17,963 bases of DNA from JADJNW01 sp964549655. GTDB lineage: Bacteria > Bacteroidota > Bacteroidia > Chitinophagales > Saprospiraceae. Position numbers and translations under genes: made by a program. The notes beneath the pieces are model-generated. The model did not search any database. It was not told the origin of the DNA and saw only the letters and a list, made by a program, of their open reading frames with translations. How positions within the stretch are numbered: position 1 is the first letter of the stretch; each line of letters starts with the position of its first letter. Shown here in pieces: positions 6,861 through 14,073 of the stretch. The stretch spans positions 1-17,963 of the forward strand of contig CAZJXN010000109.1 in NCBI GenBank assembly GCA_964549655.1, in the 5' to 3' direction.

Positions 6861-7439
6861 TTAATTCAATACATTGTTCTTATAAAATTTATCAATTAAG
6901 TTGATCCACTTTATTAATGGATTTTTGCTTTCCTCTTCCTCTTTAATTAGTTTAAGTTCTTCTTCAGAATAGTGTTTAAAATTATCTATTCCTCGTCTAA
7001 TATCTCTAATATAGCCATTTTTAGTTCTACCGTCTATCGTAATTTGCAAATAGTATCCAAAATCATGTGAAACTACAGATTGTAAATAATGTTCTTCCGA
7101 AGCCAGCTCATTGTCTATATAAAATTGGATGAAATTCAAATTGCTGATTGTATCAATTCTTTTTGTTTTTTCTAATCCCTCCAAAATTGTAAAGTATTCT
7201 ATCTTATCATTTCTCCAAATCCATATTTTATGATCTTCTTGATATCGTCCATTGTCATACATATATTCGAGCAAAATTAGGTCTCTCGGATCATATTCTT
7301 TTTTGATTTCTTTTTGAACTTCAATTTTCAAAGAATCAATAGTCCAATAAGAATAAGCAAAATTATTCTGCCCAAATGTTTTCTCTGAACTAAAAAACAT
7401 TGATTTAATCATAAAAAGCATAATTAAAATCTTTTTCAT
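6861..7439 (-). CDS. Exported hypothetical protein
   Basis: This 192-residue protein starts with a Sec signal peptide (basic MKK, a hydrophobic stretch to about residue 17, likely cleavage near FGQ|NNF, residue 24). The rest is rich in Lys, Glu, Ile and Tyr, with aromatic segments such as YDNGRYQEDHKIWIWRND (about residues 60-77) and a helical acidic C-terminal part (YSEEELKLIKEEEE) ending in NPLIKWINLIDKFYKN. I do not recognise a family. It is distinctly more AT-rich than aguA/aguB or hemB, and it sits in the accessory patch with the toxin-antitoxin pair and pseudogene fragments, which hints at horizontal gain. No promoter was identified. Confidence 0.65.
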   Translation of the reverse strand: MKKILIMLFMIKSMFFSSEKTFGQNNFAYSYWTIDSLKIEVQKEIKKEYDPRDLILLEYMYDNGRYQEDHKIWIWRNDKIEYFTILEGLEKTKRIDTISNLNFIQFYIDNELASEEHYLQSVVSHDFGYYLQITIDGRTKNGYIRDIRRGIDNFKHYSEEELKLIKEEEESKNPLIKWINLIDKFYKNNVLN

Positions 7440-7585
7440 TCATTTTCGAGTTTTATGTTACAACCAATTTTTGTATTTACAATTGTGTAATATATACGCT
7501 TAAAAAAAATTAACAAATTATTATAATCAAATAAAACAGCAAATTAATATTTCCCACCCAATCTATCAAGCCTTTATTATAAAAT

Positions 7586-7795
7586 TTATTCTTTCACCAC
7601 ATAAACCGTCCTATTCTTCTCCCGCATTTTCTCCAGCAAGCCTATGTATATTCCTTTTTTCACCCTATTGGCGGTGGCGGTAGAAATATCTTTAAAAACG
7701 GCTAAATAATCTTTGCGGGTAAAGGTAGATTTGTTAACAAAAACAGTGGTTTGAAGTGTTTTTTTACTCAATGTAATATCATAGGGTGGCTTCAT
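7586..7795 (-). CDS. Short winged-helix-like protein, possible Fic C-terminal remnant
   Basis: This ORF encodes 69 residues. The segment FTRKDYLAVFKDISTATANR followed by VKKGIYIGLLEKM and a terminal NRTVYVVKE resembles the C-terminal winged-helix region of Bacteroidota Fic-family proteins, which usually reads ...DISTATASRDLKKGV...GLLEKIGDKNKTVY. Compared with that pattern it appears to lack a residue near ANRVKKG. The Fic catalytic core (HPFxxGNGR) is absent here and upstream. It may be a decayed Fic gene fragment or a small stand-alone DNA-binding protein. The ATG at 7795 is a plausible start, but there is no obvious ribosome binding site or promoter. Confidence 0.45.
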   Translation of the reverse strand: MKPPYDITLSKKTLQTTVFVNKSTFTRKDYLAVFKDISTATANRVKKGIYIGLLEKMREKNRTVYVVKE

Positions 7796-7842
7796 TTGAT
7801 ACTATCAAAGATACGAATTTGGGGTTGAACTATTTTATTTGT

Positions 7843-7905
7843 ATGAAAAAGCCGATTCAATCGTTTAGAAAAGTAGGAAATTTCATGGCGCGTCCGTTCA
7901 AATGA
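7843..7905 (+). CDS. Possible 20-residue basic peptide ORF upstream of the SPOR gene
   Basis: ATG at 7843 opens 20 codons followed by TGA. The peptide is basic (MKKPIQSFRKVG...FMARPFK) with no acidic residue. TTTATTTG, one base from TAnnTTTG, ends just before the ATG, giving the same near-leaderless layout as aguA. It could be a real small protein, a leader peptide or chance; there is no homology support. Confidence 0.3.
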   Translation: MKKPIQSFRKVGNFMARPFK

Positions 7906-7970
7906 TTTTTATTCCGTGAAAATGAACTAATTTTCCAGCTTCTAATTTTATAAACAAAACCAAAAACACT

Positions 7971-8555
7971 ATGTCCAGATTAGATTATGTAACGATTGGC
8001 ATTGTTGTGGTCTGTATTGCAGCACTGGCGTTCTTATTATACAAAACGACCAATATATTTGGCGGCGATGCCGAGGAAGTGCCCGTCACCGATAACACGT
8101 ATCAGGATACGACCGCGATTGACCCTTATGCGTATGACGATTATTCAGATACGACGGCGATTCTACCTTCCACCGATGAAGATCCTGATGATAATGAAGT
8201 AAATACGTATGAGGAAGAAACACCTACTACGACTAAACAAAGTGGCTCTTCGGCTGCTGCCACTCGCACCGAGCCTACCGCCACCGACGAAGAAACGACT
8301 ACTGGCGCATCTGGTCGCGAGGGTGATTATTTGGTGTTAGCCGGTTCGTATCGAGTGAAAGAAAATGCGGCGACGGAGGCATCGCGCTTGCGCAAATTGG
8401 GTTACGAAAATGCGGAAGTTTCGCCATTTAATCGAGGTGCATTTGCGGTGGTCTTGGTAGACCGCTTTGTAAATGTGGGCGATGCCAAAGCAATGGTCAG
8501 CGAATTGAAAGGGAAAGGCGTGGAGGCATATGTGCAGGAAAAGCGGGAGGAGTAA
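7971..8555 (+). CDS. Membrane-anchored SPOR-domain protein
   Basis: This 194-residue protein has a short cytoplasmic N-terminus, one transmembrane helix (about residues 8-24), a low-complexity acidic linker rich in Asp, Glu, Thr and Tyr (about 32-115, with repeated DTTAI motifs), and a C-terminal SPOR domain (about 117-190, GDYLVLAGSYRVKENA...SPFNRGAFAVVLV). SPOR domains bind denuded glycan strands of septal peptidoglycan, so a role at the division site or cell wall is likely (family knowledge). The topology puts the SPOR domain in the periplasm. The ATG at 7971 directly precedes the helix. The TAA stop overlaps the first unit of a hexamer repeat tract (8554-8602) that runs up to the assembly gap. 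Confidence 0.9.
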   Translation: MSRLDYVTIGIVVVCIAALAFLLYKTTNIFGGDAEEVPVTDNTYQDTTAIDPYAYDDYSDTTAILPSTDEDPDDNEVNTYEEETPTTTKQSGSSAAATRTEPTATDEETTTGASGREGDYLVLAGSYRVKENAATEASRLRKLGYENAEVSPFNRGAFAVVLVDRFVNVGDAKAMVSELKGKGVEAYVQEKREE

Positions 8556-8602
8556 GGCTAAGGTTGAGGCTGAGGCTCTTTTGACTACCTCAGTCTCAAC
8601 CT
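8554..8602 (+). repeat. Hexamer RAGGYT inverted repeat, cut by the gap
   Basis: Four hexamers of form RAGGYT (8554-8577) are followed after a short loop by three reverse-complement hexamers (8585-8602). The strand can fold into a hairpin (AGGTTGAGGCTGAGG against CCTCAGTCTCAACCT) just after the SPOR stop codon. The right arm ends exactly at the run of Ns, so the full extent is unknown. Confidence 0.75.
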
Positions 8603-8702
8603 NNNNNNNNNNNNNNNNNNNNNNNNNNNNNNNNNNNNNNNNNNNNNNNNNNNNNNNNNNNNNNNNNNNNNNNNNNNNNNNNNNNNNNNNNNNNNNNNNN
8701 NN
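8603..8702. other. Assembly gap (100 Ns)
   Basis: Exactly 100 Ns, a conventional placeholder length, lie between a hexamer inverted repeat and a heptamer array. The missing length and content are unknown. Nothing that reads across it should be trusted. Confidence 0.99.
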
Positions 8703-8800
8703 AATCCCGTTTCACATCTCACAAATCCCGTTTCACATCTCACAAATCCCGTTTCACATCTCACAAATCCCGTTTCACCAATCCCATTTCACAAATCCCC
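8703..8800 (+). repeat. Heptamer array with 21-base higher-order unit
   Basis: Fourteen heptamers run in unbroken register. AATCCCG, TTTCACA and TCTCACA form a 21-base unit repeated three times, followed by 14-base AATCCCN/TTTCACN pairs. The array emerges from the gap and ends 5 bases before the stop codon of the T9SS gene. It is the longest tandem array in the window and the likely reason the assembly broke here. Confidence 0.95.
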
Positions 8801-8805
8801 AGTAA

Positions 8806-11424
8806 CTATTTTGCAATAATAAACTTTTCATTCCAAATCTGCTGCGTGCGGCGGTCGGCAATTTTTATAAAATAAATACCTGCCGGTAAATCCTGCACTT
8901 GTAACTGTGGTTGCAGCGCGCCGCGAAGCATTTGCTGACCTGTGCTATTGTAAATCAAAAATTGAAAATCTTCGTAATTCCCTTCACTGGGTGTGATGTT
9001 TAACACATTCTGCGTAGGATTAGGGAATAAACGGAAATTACGCTGGGGTTTTTGTAGGTCGTCGGTGGCAGTAACAACTGGAGGCACGGTGGAAGGCGGT
9101 GCATTACTGCCAAATACTGGACGAATCATAAGCGCACCGGTTGAGAAATTTCTTGGAAAAGTTTCCCAAATTCTACCATTAATGTTTCGACGGAGGTATT
9201 GCGTACCATCGGATGTGTTGCGGTCGTAGCCAACGGGTATGCAGCGCGTACCTTCACAAGGGCTTGCCTGTTCCCAGCCAATGTAAAAATTGCCGGCAGG
9301 TAATAACAAGAAAGTATCTCTCCCATTTTTTTGAAGCCGATACGTCGTAAATCCTTGCAAAGTGTCTTCTTTTACGTACAAATTGGCGTAATAAGCGCGC
9401 TGTCCCGTTGCTTCATATTCAGGTGTATTATCTAACGTATCTTTCCAAACTTTAATATCAAATAACTGGTCAGCAATATTCACCGTCGTACGCGGAAAAT
9501 GAAACTGTAAAGCACGCAGCGTATCTGGCGTGTTCAATCGGTATTGCATGGCTATCTGAATCCCTTGCTGTGCGATCAAACCAGCCTCGGCAGTGCCATC
9601 ATCATAGGAAAAGTAATTGGAGAAGTAGGTGTCGCGATTGACGGAATTATTGCGTTTAACTGCCTCGTAACCAACTCCTTTTTGCTCAGAATTATTTGCA
9701 AGAGAGTAAGTTAATCTGAAAGACAGAAAATTGTAATTATTTAAAGTAGAATCGCCTATATTTTTTGATAAATTTTTAAAAGCATCTGAAGGCAAAACAG
9801 GTTTTAAAGGCGGATTAACACTATCTCTTTGGAAAAGATAAATTCGATTTTGTGGACCGGTGTTCGGAATAGATTGTTGCTGGTCATTAAATAATGTAAC
9901 CTTGAAAAGTTCCAAGTTAGAAATATTCTCATTTAATGCTACAGAAGATTCAAGTACAGAACGTGTTTCAACAGCATGATTCCAAACGCCTACACTGATG
10001 CTGTCCATCAACTCTTGGTCTCTGTTGACTCGAAATTGTTTCCAAGGCATACTACTATACCGTTCTAAAATAAAATTTGGATGACGGGTAAAGGCAAAAT
10101 CATCAAAAGTAGAATCTGGACGAAGTACACTTCTATCCATTCTTACATAATCCAAATGCCACACATCAAGTAAGCCGGTACGATCGGAAAGGTTTTTAAA
10201 ACGGAACTGGAAGGTGCTGGATTTCAACTCATTGGGTACTTTAATACTTCTAAATCGGAAAGGCACCCGCGCGGTATCCGATTCATTGGCAGGGATGCCC
10301 GGCAGTGCATCTACTCTTATCCAGTTTCCACTTTTATTTTTAAATTCTACGAGAAAAGAATCTCGCAATTCGGGTCGGTCGCCAAAGCCGCGCCGCTGCA
10401 CCCAGTACGTCAGATACACATCTTCTCGTACGTTGCTCAGGTTGATATATTTGGAAGTAAGTCGGTCGGATTCACCAAATGCACCGCCATACGCCGAGCC
10501 ATCTCGATTCAACCCATCGAAAGTAGCGACTCCAAATGACGGCGGCGTGTCTGCCATATCATTATTAACAAAAATATCCCGGTCTGCCCACAAGCTGTCA
10601 GGATAAGGACCAACGTACGAAAAATCCTCAAAAAATGGAATCGAAATTTCATCCGTTCCGCTGGTAATCCGAAAAGCAAATTGAAACGTGTCGCACACGC
10701 CAAACGTGTCGCACATCACCGCACAAACAGAATCCACTCCTATATTATAATCGGAGCGATAGGAAATGCGCCCGTCCGCTTTGGTAGCATCCAAAGGCAT
10801 AAAAGCCACCTCTCGATATCTGCCATCATAATCTGTTTCACAATTTATAAAGGAGCTACAAGCCGCTTTTCTACCCGGAAGCATAGACACGTTGGCAGTG
10901 ACCAGATACGTGGCGTTTTGATTAACCGTCGTAACCATGTCCACTGGATGCGTACGCCCATTACGCCGCGCCACAATGCGATAGGTGCGGCTGCGACAGG
11001 AATCCGGTGTGCTGCCGGTGCAAAAATTTACCTGAATACGGTCTTCACCAGCTTCAATATCTGTTTTGGCAGTATAAAATAGCGAATCATTTCTAATTTC
11101 AGCCGTACCAAATTCCGCAAATTGGCAATTGCTGCAACCATACGTACCTACCACACGCCCTAAACCAGCAGTGTCAATTTGAATTTTAATACCGCGCCGC
11201 ACCCCTGCCTGCACATAGGTGACATTTGGTTGGGTCAGATTGTTACAAACGCTTTTCTCGATCGCCAATTGCGGCTGCCGAGGCGTTTTGGATGATTTCG
11301 ATTCTTGCTCTTGCAAATAATGTTGAATGGCGACGTTCTCCGAAAGTGGCACCAGTTCTATTTGCGCATGCAATGTGTAATGTCCAGCAAGTAACAAAAT
11401 GGCTAAATAAAGTAACTTTTTCAT
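8806..11424 (-). CDS. Large T9SS-secreted protein with C-terminal sorting domain
   Basis: With the ATG at 11424 the protein has 872 residues and begins with a Sec signal peptide (MKKLLYLAILLLAGHYTLHAQ). An upstream TTG (11508) is less likely because it would place 28 residues before the signal and overlap the next gene. The N-terminal third (about 55-250) has scattered cysteines and beta-rich segments. From PFFEDFSYVGPYPDSLW (about 263) to WHLDYVRMD (about 430) it resembles the jelly-roll choice-of-anchor/MAM-like modules seen in T9SS cargo. The last 77 residues form a type A sorting domain (FRLFPNPTQNVLNI, IYNSTGQ, LPAGIYFIKI, KFIIAK). Such proteins cross the outer membrane by T9SS, the signal is removed and the protein is attached to the surface or released. 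The specific function is unknown. It lies downstream of the thioredoxin-SPOR gene on the same strand with its own promoter. Confidence 0.93.
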   Translation of the reverse strand: MKKLLYLAILLLAGHYTLHAQIELVPLSENVAIQHYLQEQESKSSKTPRQPQLAIEKSVCNNLTQPNVTYVQAGVRRGIKIQIDTAGLGRVVGTYGCSNCQFAEFGTAEIRNDSLFYTAKTDIEAGEDRIQVNFCTGSTPDSCRSRTYRIVARRNGRTHPVDMVTTVNQNATYLVTANVSMLPGRKAACSSFINCETDYDGRYREVAFMPLDATKADGRISYRSDYNIGVDSVCAVMCDTFGVCDTFQFAFRITSGTDEISIPFFEDFSYVGPYPDSLWADRDIFVNNDMADTPPSFGVATFDGLNRDGSAYGGAFGESDRLTSKYINLSNVREDVYLTYWVQRRGFGDRPELRDSFLVEFKNKSGNWIRVDALPGIPANESDTARVPFRFRSIKVPNELKSSTFQFRFKNLSDRTGLLDVWHLDYVRMDRSVLRPDSTFDDFAFTRHPNFILERYSSMPWKQFRVNRDQELMDSISVGVWNHAVETRSVLESSVALNENISNLELFKVTLFNDQQQSIPNTGPQNRIYLFQRDSVNPPLKPVLPSDAFKNLSKNIGDSTLNNYNFLSFRLTYSLANNSEQKGVGYEAVKRNNSVNRDTYFSNYFSYDDGTAEAGLIAQQGIQIAMQYRLNTPDTLRALQFHFPRTTVNIADQLFDIKVWKDTLDNTPEYEATGQRAYYANLYVKEDTLQGFTTYRLQKNGRDTFLLLPAGNFYIGWEQASPCEGTRCIPVGYDRNTSDGTQYLRRNINGRIWETFPRNFSTGALMIRPVFGSNAPPSTVPPVVTATDDLQKPQRNFRLFPNPTQNVLNITPSEGNYEDFQFLIYNSTGQQMLRGALQPQLQVQDLPAGIYFIKIADRRTQQIWNEKFIIAK

Positions 11425-11429
11425 TGGAA

Positions 11430-11437
11430 CAAAGGTA
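11430..11437 (-). promoter_or_regulatory. -7 promoter element of the T9SS gene, near-leaderless
   Basis: On the minus strand TACCTTTG is an exact TAnnTTTG match ending 5 bases before the ATG at 11424. This is the same arrangement as aguA and supports the ATG at 11424 as the true start. No convincing -33 TTG is present at the usual spacing. Confidence 0.55.
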
Positions 11438-11497
11438 TAGCTTAATTCCAAAAAAGAACGAGCAACGTCGGGTTTTGTTGCTTGGCTTGCAATGCGC

Positions 11498-12313
11498 TCA
11501 ATTGTCAATATTTTTTACAAATCCTTTTACCGCTTGCGTATTTAAACGCCCCAGATACGCCTCAGCTGCTGCTTTATCTTCAAATATACCAACCATTACC
11601 TTGAACAATTTTTTATTATTTTGATAACTTTCTACAATTTTCACAGGTTGTTGAAAACGCTCTTCCATGCGCGAGCGCGAGCGGTCGGCATTGTCATAGT
11701 CACTGTACACGCCTACTTGGATGGAAAATTGCAAGGTGGGAATAGGTTCCGCACTTTTTGGCAAACTGGCTCTGGTAGTCGGTTTATTAGCAGGTTGCTG
11801 ATGCACAATGGTCGCGCCTTCCGGTATGAGCGGCGGACGAGAAATGCTGCCGGATTCAGGTGGAGCAGCCTTGGTAGCGACTGCTATTTTTCGCAGTCGA
11901 ACGGGATTCGGATTATTTTTTTGTAACGCTTGCAACAATTCTTCTTTGGACATAGAGGCGCCGTACCGATCTAACAATTCTCCTTTTGCATTGAAAATCA
12001 GTACGGTAGGAAGCGCGGTGACATTGTATCGTTTTTTATACGACTCGGTTTGCTCATCGTCAAAATCTATTTTTACAGCCAAATAATTGTCGTGTACATA
12101 AGTGGCAAGTTCAGCATCGGTAAAGGTATTTTCTTCCATCCATCGGCAAGGCGCACACCAAGTCGCGGTAAAGTGCACGAAGTAAGGCTTGTTTTCGCGG
12201 GTCGCGCGGGTTTGCGCTTCCGCAAGATTGGCAGTAAAGGGTACATCGTTCAAAGCAGTAGCCATTGCCAAATAGGGCAACAGCAGCAGTGGGAGGAGAA
12301 GCTGCGTGTTCAT
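11498..12313 (-). CDS. Exported thioredoxin-like protein fused to a SPOR domain
   Basis: With the ATG at 12313 the protein has 271 residues; a TTG two codons upstream is also open. A signal peptide (hydrophobic QLLLPLLLLPYLAMA, cleavage near ATA|LND) leads to a thioredoxin fold with the redox motif WCAPC (Cys53 and Cys56) and the cis-proline segment TALPTVLIF (about 99-107). A Pro/Ala/Ser-rich linker (about 145-190) precedes a SPOR domain (about 195-269, FSIQVGVYSDYDNADRSRSRM...KLFKVMVGIFEDKAAAEAYL). The thioredoxin part suggests periplasmic disulfide reduction or exchange, and the SPOR part suggests tethering to glycan at septa or other denuded wall. Pairing both in one chain is uncommon. 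A second SPOR protein lies beyond the T9SS gene. Domains are clear; the combined role is inference. Confidence 0.92.
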   Translation of the reverse strand: MNTQLLLPLLLLPYLAMATALNDVPFTANLAEAQTRATRENKPYFVHFTATWCAPCRWMEENTFTDAELATYVHDNYLAVKIDFDDEQTESYKKRYNVTALPTVLIFNAKGELLDRYGASMSKEELLQALQKNNPNPVRLRKIAVATKAAPPESGSISRPPLIPEGATIVHQQPANKPTTRASLPKSAEPIPTLQFSIQVGVYSDYDNADRSRSRMEERFQQPVKIVESYQNNKKLFKVMVGIFEDKAAAEAYLGRLNTQAVKGFVKNIDN

Positions 12314-12333
12314 GTTCAAGGGATTACGATACC

Positions 12334-12375
12334 AGTAGGCAGTGGGCAGTTCACGGGGAGCAGTAGGCAGTTTGC
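12334..12375 (+). repeat. Heptamer tract, AGTRGGC family
   Basis: Six 7-base units in register: AGTAGGC, AGTGGGC and AGTTCAC, then a divergent unit, AGTAGGC and AGTTTGC. It lies 21 bases upstream of the thioredoxin-SPOR start, in its leader or promoter region. Confidence 0.8.
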
Positions 12376-12426
12376 AGCAAGCCTCCGCTTCCGTAAATAC
12401 ACAAGGTCATCATGGCACGGGATTAC

Positions 12427-12470
12427 AAAAAAATAGCACCTGCCGTTCGTTGCAGCGAACAGCAGATGCC
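12427..12470 (-). terminator. Intrinsic terminator downstream of the DinB-like gene
   Basis: Read on the minus strand, GCATCTGCTGTTCG pairs with CGAACGGCAGGTGC (14 pairs, two of them G-U) around the loop CTGCAA, and is followed by TATTTTTTTG. The mismatches on the plus strand become G-U pairs only on the minus strand, which also carries the T-tract, so it serves the minus-strand DinB-like gene. Confidence 0.85.
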
Positions 12471-12545
12471 TCTCGACATAGTAAACGAAAAATTATATAA
12501 AAAGTGTCGTATATAAGCGGATTTTTTTTTGAAATAGGTGAAAAA

Positions 12546-12662
12546 GAGGACAGGAGGATAAGAGGATGGGAACACCGATCACATATCCAATTTTCCTATC
12601 CTCCCATCCTCCATTTATGCTTCGATTTTCCTATCTTCCAATTTTCCTATCCTCCCGTCCTC
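12546..12662. repeat. GGARGATR/YATCYTCC inverted-repeat element covering the dinB-like 3' end
   Basis: A purine-rich left arm of GGARGATR-like units (12546-12571) and a double pyrimidine-rich right arm (12591-12612 and 12625-12662) flank a loop beginning GGAACACCG. The right arm encodes the last 16 or so codons of the DinB-like protein, including its stop. Confidence 0.8.
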
Positions 12663-13214
12663 CAATGTTTTCTGTATTTGCAACAAATGCCTTTCTTCAT
12701 GTCCAACTACAAACGCTAATCCATCGCCTAACCGAATTTTTGGAAAGGAACCAAGCGTTGTTGGCATTCTCAATTTTTGAATATCTACTTTTGCAGCATT
12801 TTTTAGAATCGTTAATAGTTGTTGGTGTTGTTCAAAGAATCGTTCCACTACATTGTCTGGCACGTTGGTCAATACTGGATTCTTATCTTTGAATGTGTTC
12901 ATTTTATTGGAAATCTTCGTGCCTTGTGGTTTCATGGACTTGGTCAGATAAGCGCCGAGCCAGCCCGAACGGTACGTATCGCGTGGCTTTGACTGGCTCG
13001 TCTTGCCTTGCGCGATTGTTTTTTCAAAAACAGGCAGGTAGAAATCATTATACAAATTCAAGTGTTCCAGATTGTCCAAGACAGACCAGCGTTCTGGTGT
13101 CGGGCGTTGTGCCAAATGTTCCTGCGAGTGCGTCTGGATGATTTCTTCAACCGTCACAATTAAGTGTTCGACGGTTTGTGTCAGGTTTTGCAAATATTCG
13201 TTTGTTGGTTGCAT
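12615..13214 (-). CDS. DinB-superfamily protein
   Basis: This 199-residue protein fits the DinB/YfiT-like four-helix metal-binding superfamily, many members of which are metal-dependent thiol transferases or uncharacterised. The three metal-binding histidines appear to be His51 (LDNLEHLNLYND), His172 and His176 (VVGHEERHLLQIQK). The PERWSVLDNLEHL segment (40-52) is the usual N-terminal signature. The natural protein should end soon after LLQIQKTL. The remaining LEDGRIGKLEDRKIEA is translated from the dispersed octamer repeat and is probably an unstructured add-on. A perfect 18-base inverted repeat lies just before the start codon and a clear intrinsic terminator follows at 12427-12470. The substrate is unknown. 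Confidence 0.88.
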   Translation of the reverse strand: MQPTNEYLQNLTQTVEHLIVTVEEIIQTHSQEHLAQRPTPERWSVLDNLEHLNLYNDFYLPVFEKTIAQGKTSQSKPRDTYRSGWLGAYLTKSMKPQGTKISNKMNTFKDKNPVLTNVPDNVVERFFEQHQQLLTILKNAAKVDIQKLRMPTTLGSFPKIRLGDGLAFVVGHEERHLLQIQKTLEDGRIGKLEDRKIEA

Positions 13215-13228
13215 GGTGGTGTTGTAAT

Positions 13229-13246
13229 AACCAAACTTGTTTGGTT
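13229..13246 (-). promoter_or_regulatory. Perfect inverted repeat before the DinB-like gene
   Basis: AACCAAAC-TT-GTTTGGTT is an 8+2+8 perfect palindrome centred about 24 bases before the ATG at 13214. It could be an operator for a dimeric regulator or an mRNA hairpin affecting translation. No T-tract follows, so it is not a terminator. Confidence 0.5.
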
Positions 13247-13383
13247 GAAAAATAGCGATAACGAGTACAAAGTAAAGGGTATTTTAAAAGTTGTGCATTG
13301 ATTTGAATCAAGAAATGGGATTTGTTATTTGTGAAACGATATTTATAGTTCAATTTAAGGTTGCGTTTCACCATTCACCAAAA

Positions 13384-13963
13384 TCACCTTTTACGTATCC
13401 GACTCAGCGTCTCTGGTGTCATTCCAAGATAAGACGCGATATGTTTTTGTGGCACCAATTGAAATAAATGGGCACTGCGTTGCATAAATTGCTCGTAGCG
13501 TTGGGCGGGTGAAAGGGTCAACATTTCAATTTCGCGTTGGAGGCGACCCATTAACGTTGCTTCGGCAAGAATGCGGCGGCAGCGTTCTACATTGGGTATC
13601 TCAATAGAAAGCCGTTCAAAATCCTGCCACAAAATACCGATCAATTCACAATCGCTCAAGGCTTGAATGTAAATATTGGCAGGTTTCCCTGTAATGAGGG
13701 AAGGATAAGAACCAGTTAAGGTGTCGGTGTAGGCAAAGCCGATCGTGGCTTCCTCGCCATTCGCGTCCACGCAATACAGCCGCTGCGTACCCGATATTAC
13801 AAAATACATATACTGGCTCTCGGCGGTCAGGCGTGATGAGGAATTCGTTGCGCTTGAGGGTAAAATGTTGCTTCCAAAAGGTCAACAAATGCGCTGTTTC
13901 TTCGGGCGATAACCTACCCGTTTGTTGAAAAATATGGATAAGCGCAGGTGGATACGAGGTCAT
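13384..13963 (-). pseudogene. Crp/Fnr-family transcription regulator, frameshifted
   Basis: Two overlapping minus-strand frames together make one Crp/Fnr-type regulator of about 193 residues, the usual size in Bacteroidota. The first frame (ATG at 13963, MTSYPPALIHIFQQTGRLSP...LKRNEFLITPDRRE) is the start of a cyclic-nucleotide-binding-like domain. The second continues it (QYMYFVISGTQRLYCVDANGEE...) through the dimerisation helix (CRRILAEATLMGRLQREIEML) to the HTH (QKHIASYLGMTPETLSRIRKR). The frames switch near 13815-13825: removing one C from GAGCCAG (minus strand) restores a continuous reading. This is either a recent inactivating indel or a sequence error. The HTH is intact and ends at the protein terminus, as in many Bacteroidota members. 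The effector ligand is unknown. It lies downstream of the XRE regulator on the same strand. Confidence 0.75.
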
Positions 13964-14073
13964 GAGTCGTCTGGTGACTTTTTGAATTGAAAAGGAGCGT
14001 CCAAACAAAAGACGAACTTATGAATTGGCAGTCATCAGACAACTTTATCGGTTGAACCTGACAGAATGGCTGC

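Noticed and set aside
7349..7702. Other open frames overlapping the listed genes, for example antisense frames over aceK, hemB and the T9SS gene
   Set aside because: They lack motifs and are explained as shadows of the well-supported genes on the other strand or frame.
8703..8800. CRISPR array
   Set aside because: The units are contiguous 7/21-base tandem repeats with no unique spacers of constant length.
11425..11508. TTG-started extension of the T9SS protein
   Set aside because: It would place 28 residues before a clear signal peptide, overlap the thioredoxin-SPOR gene and cross the -7 box.
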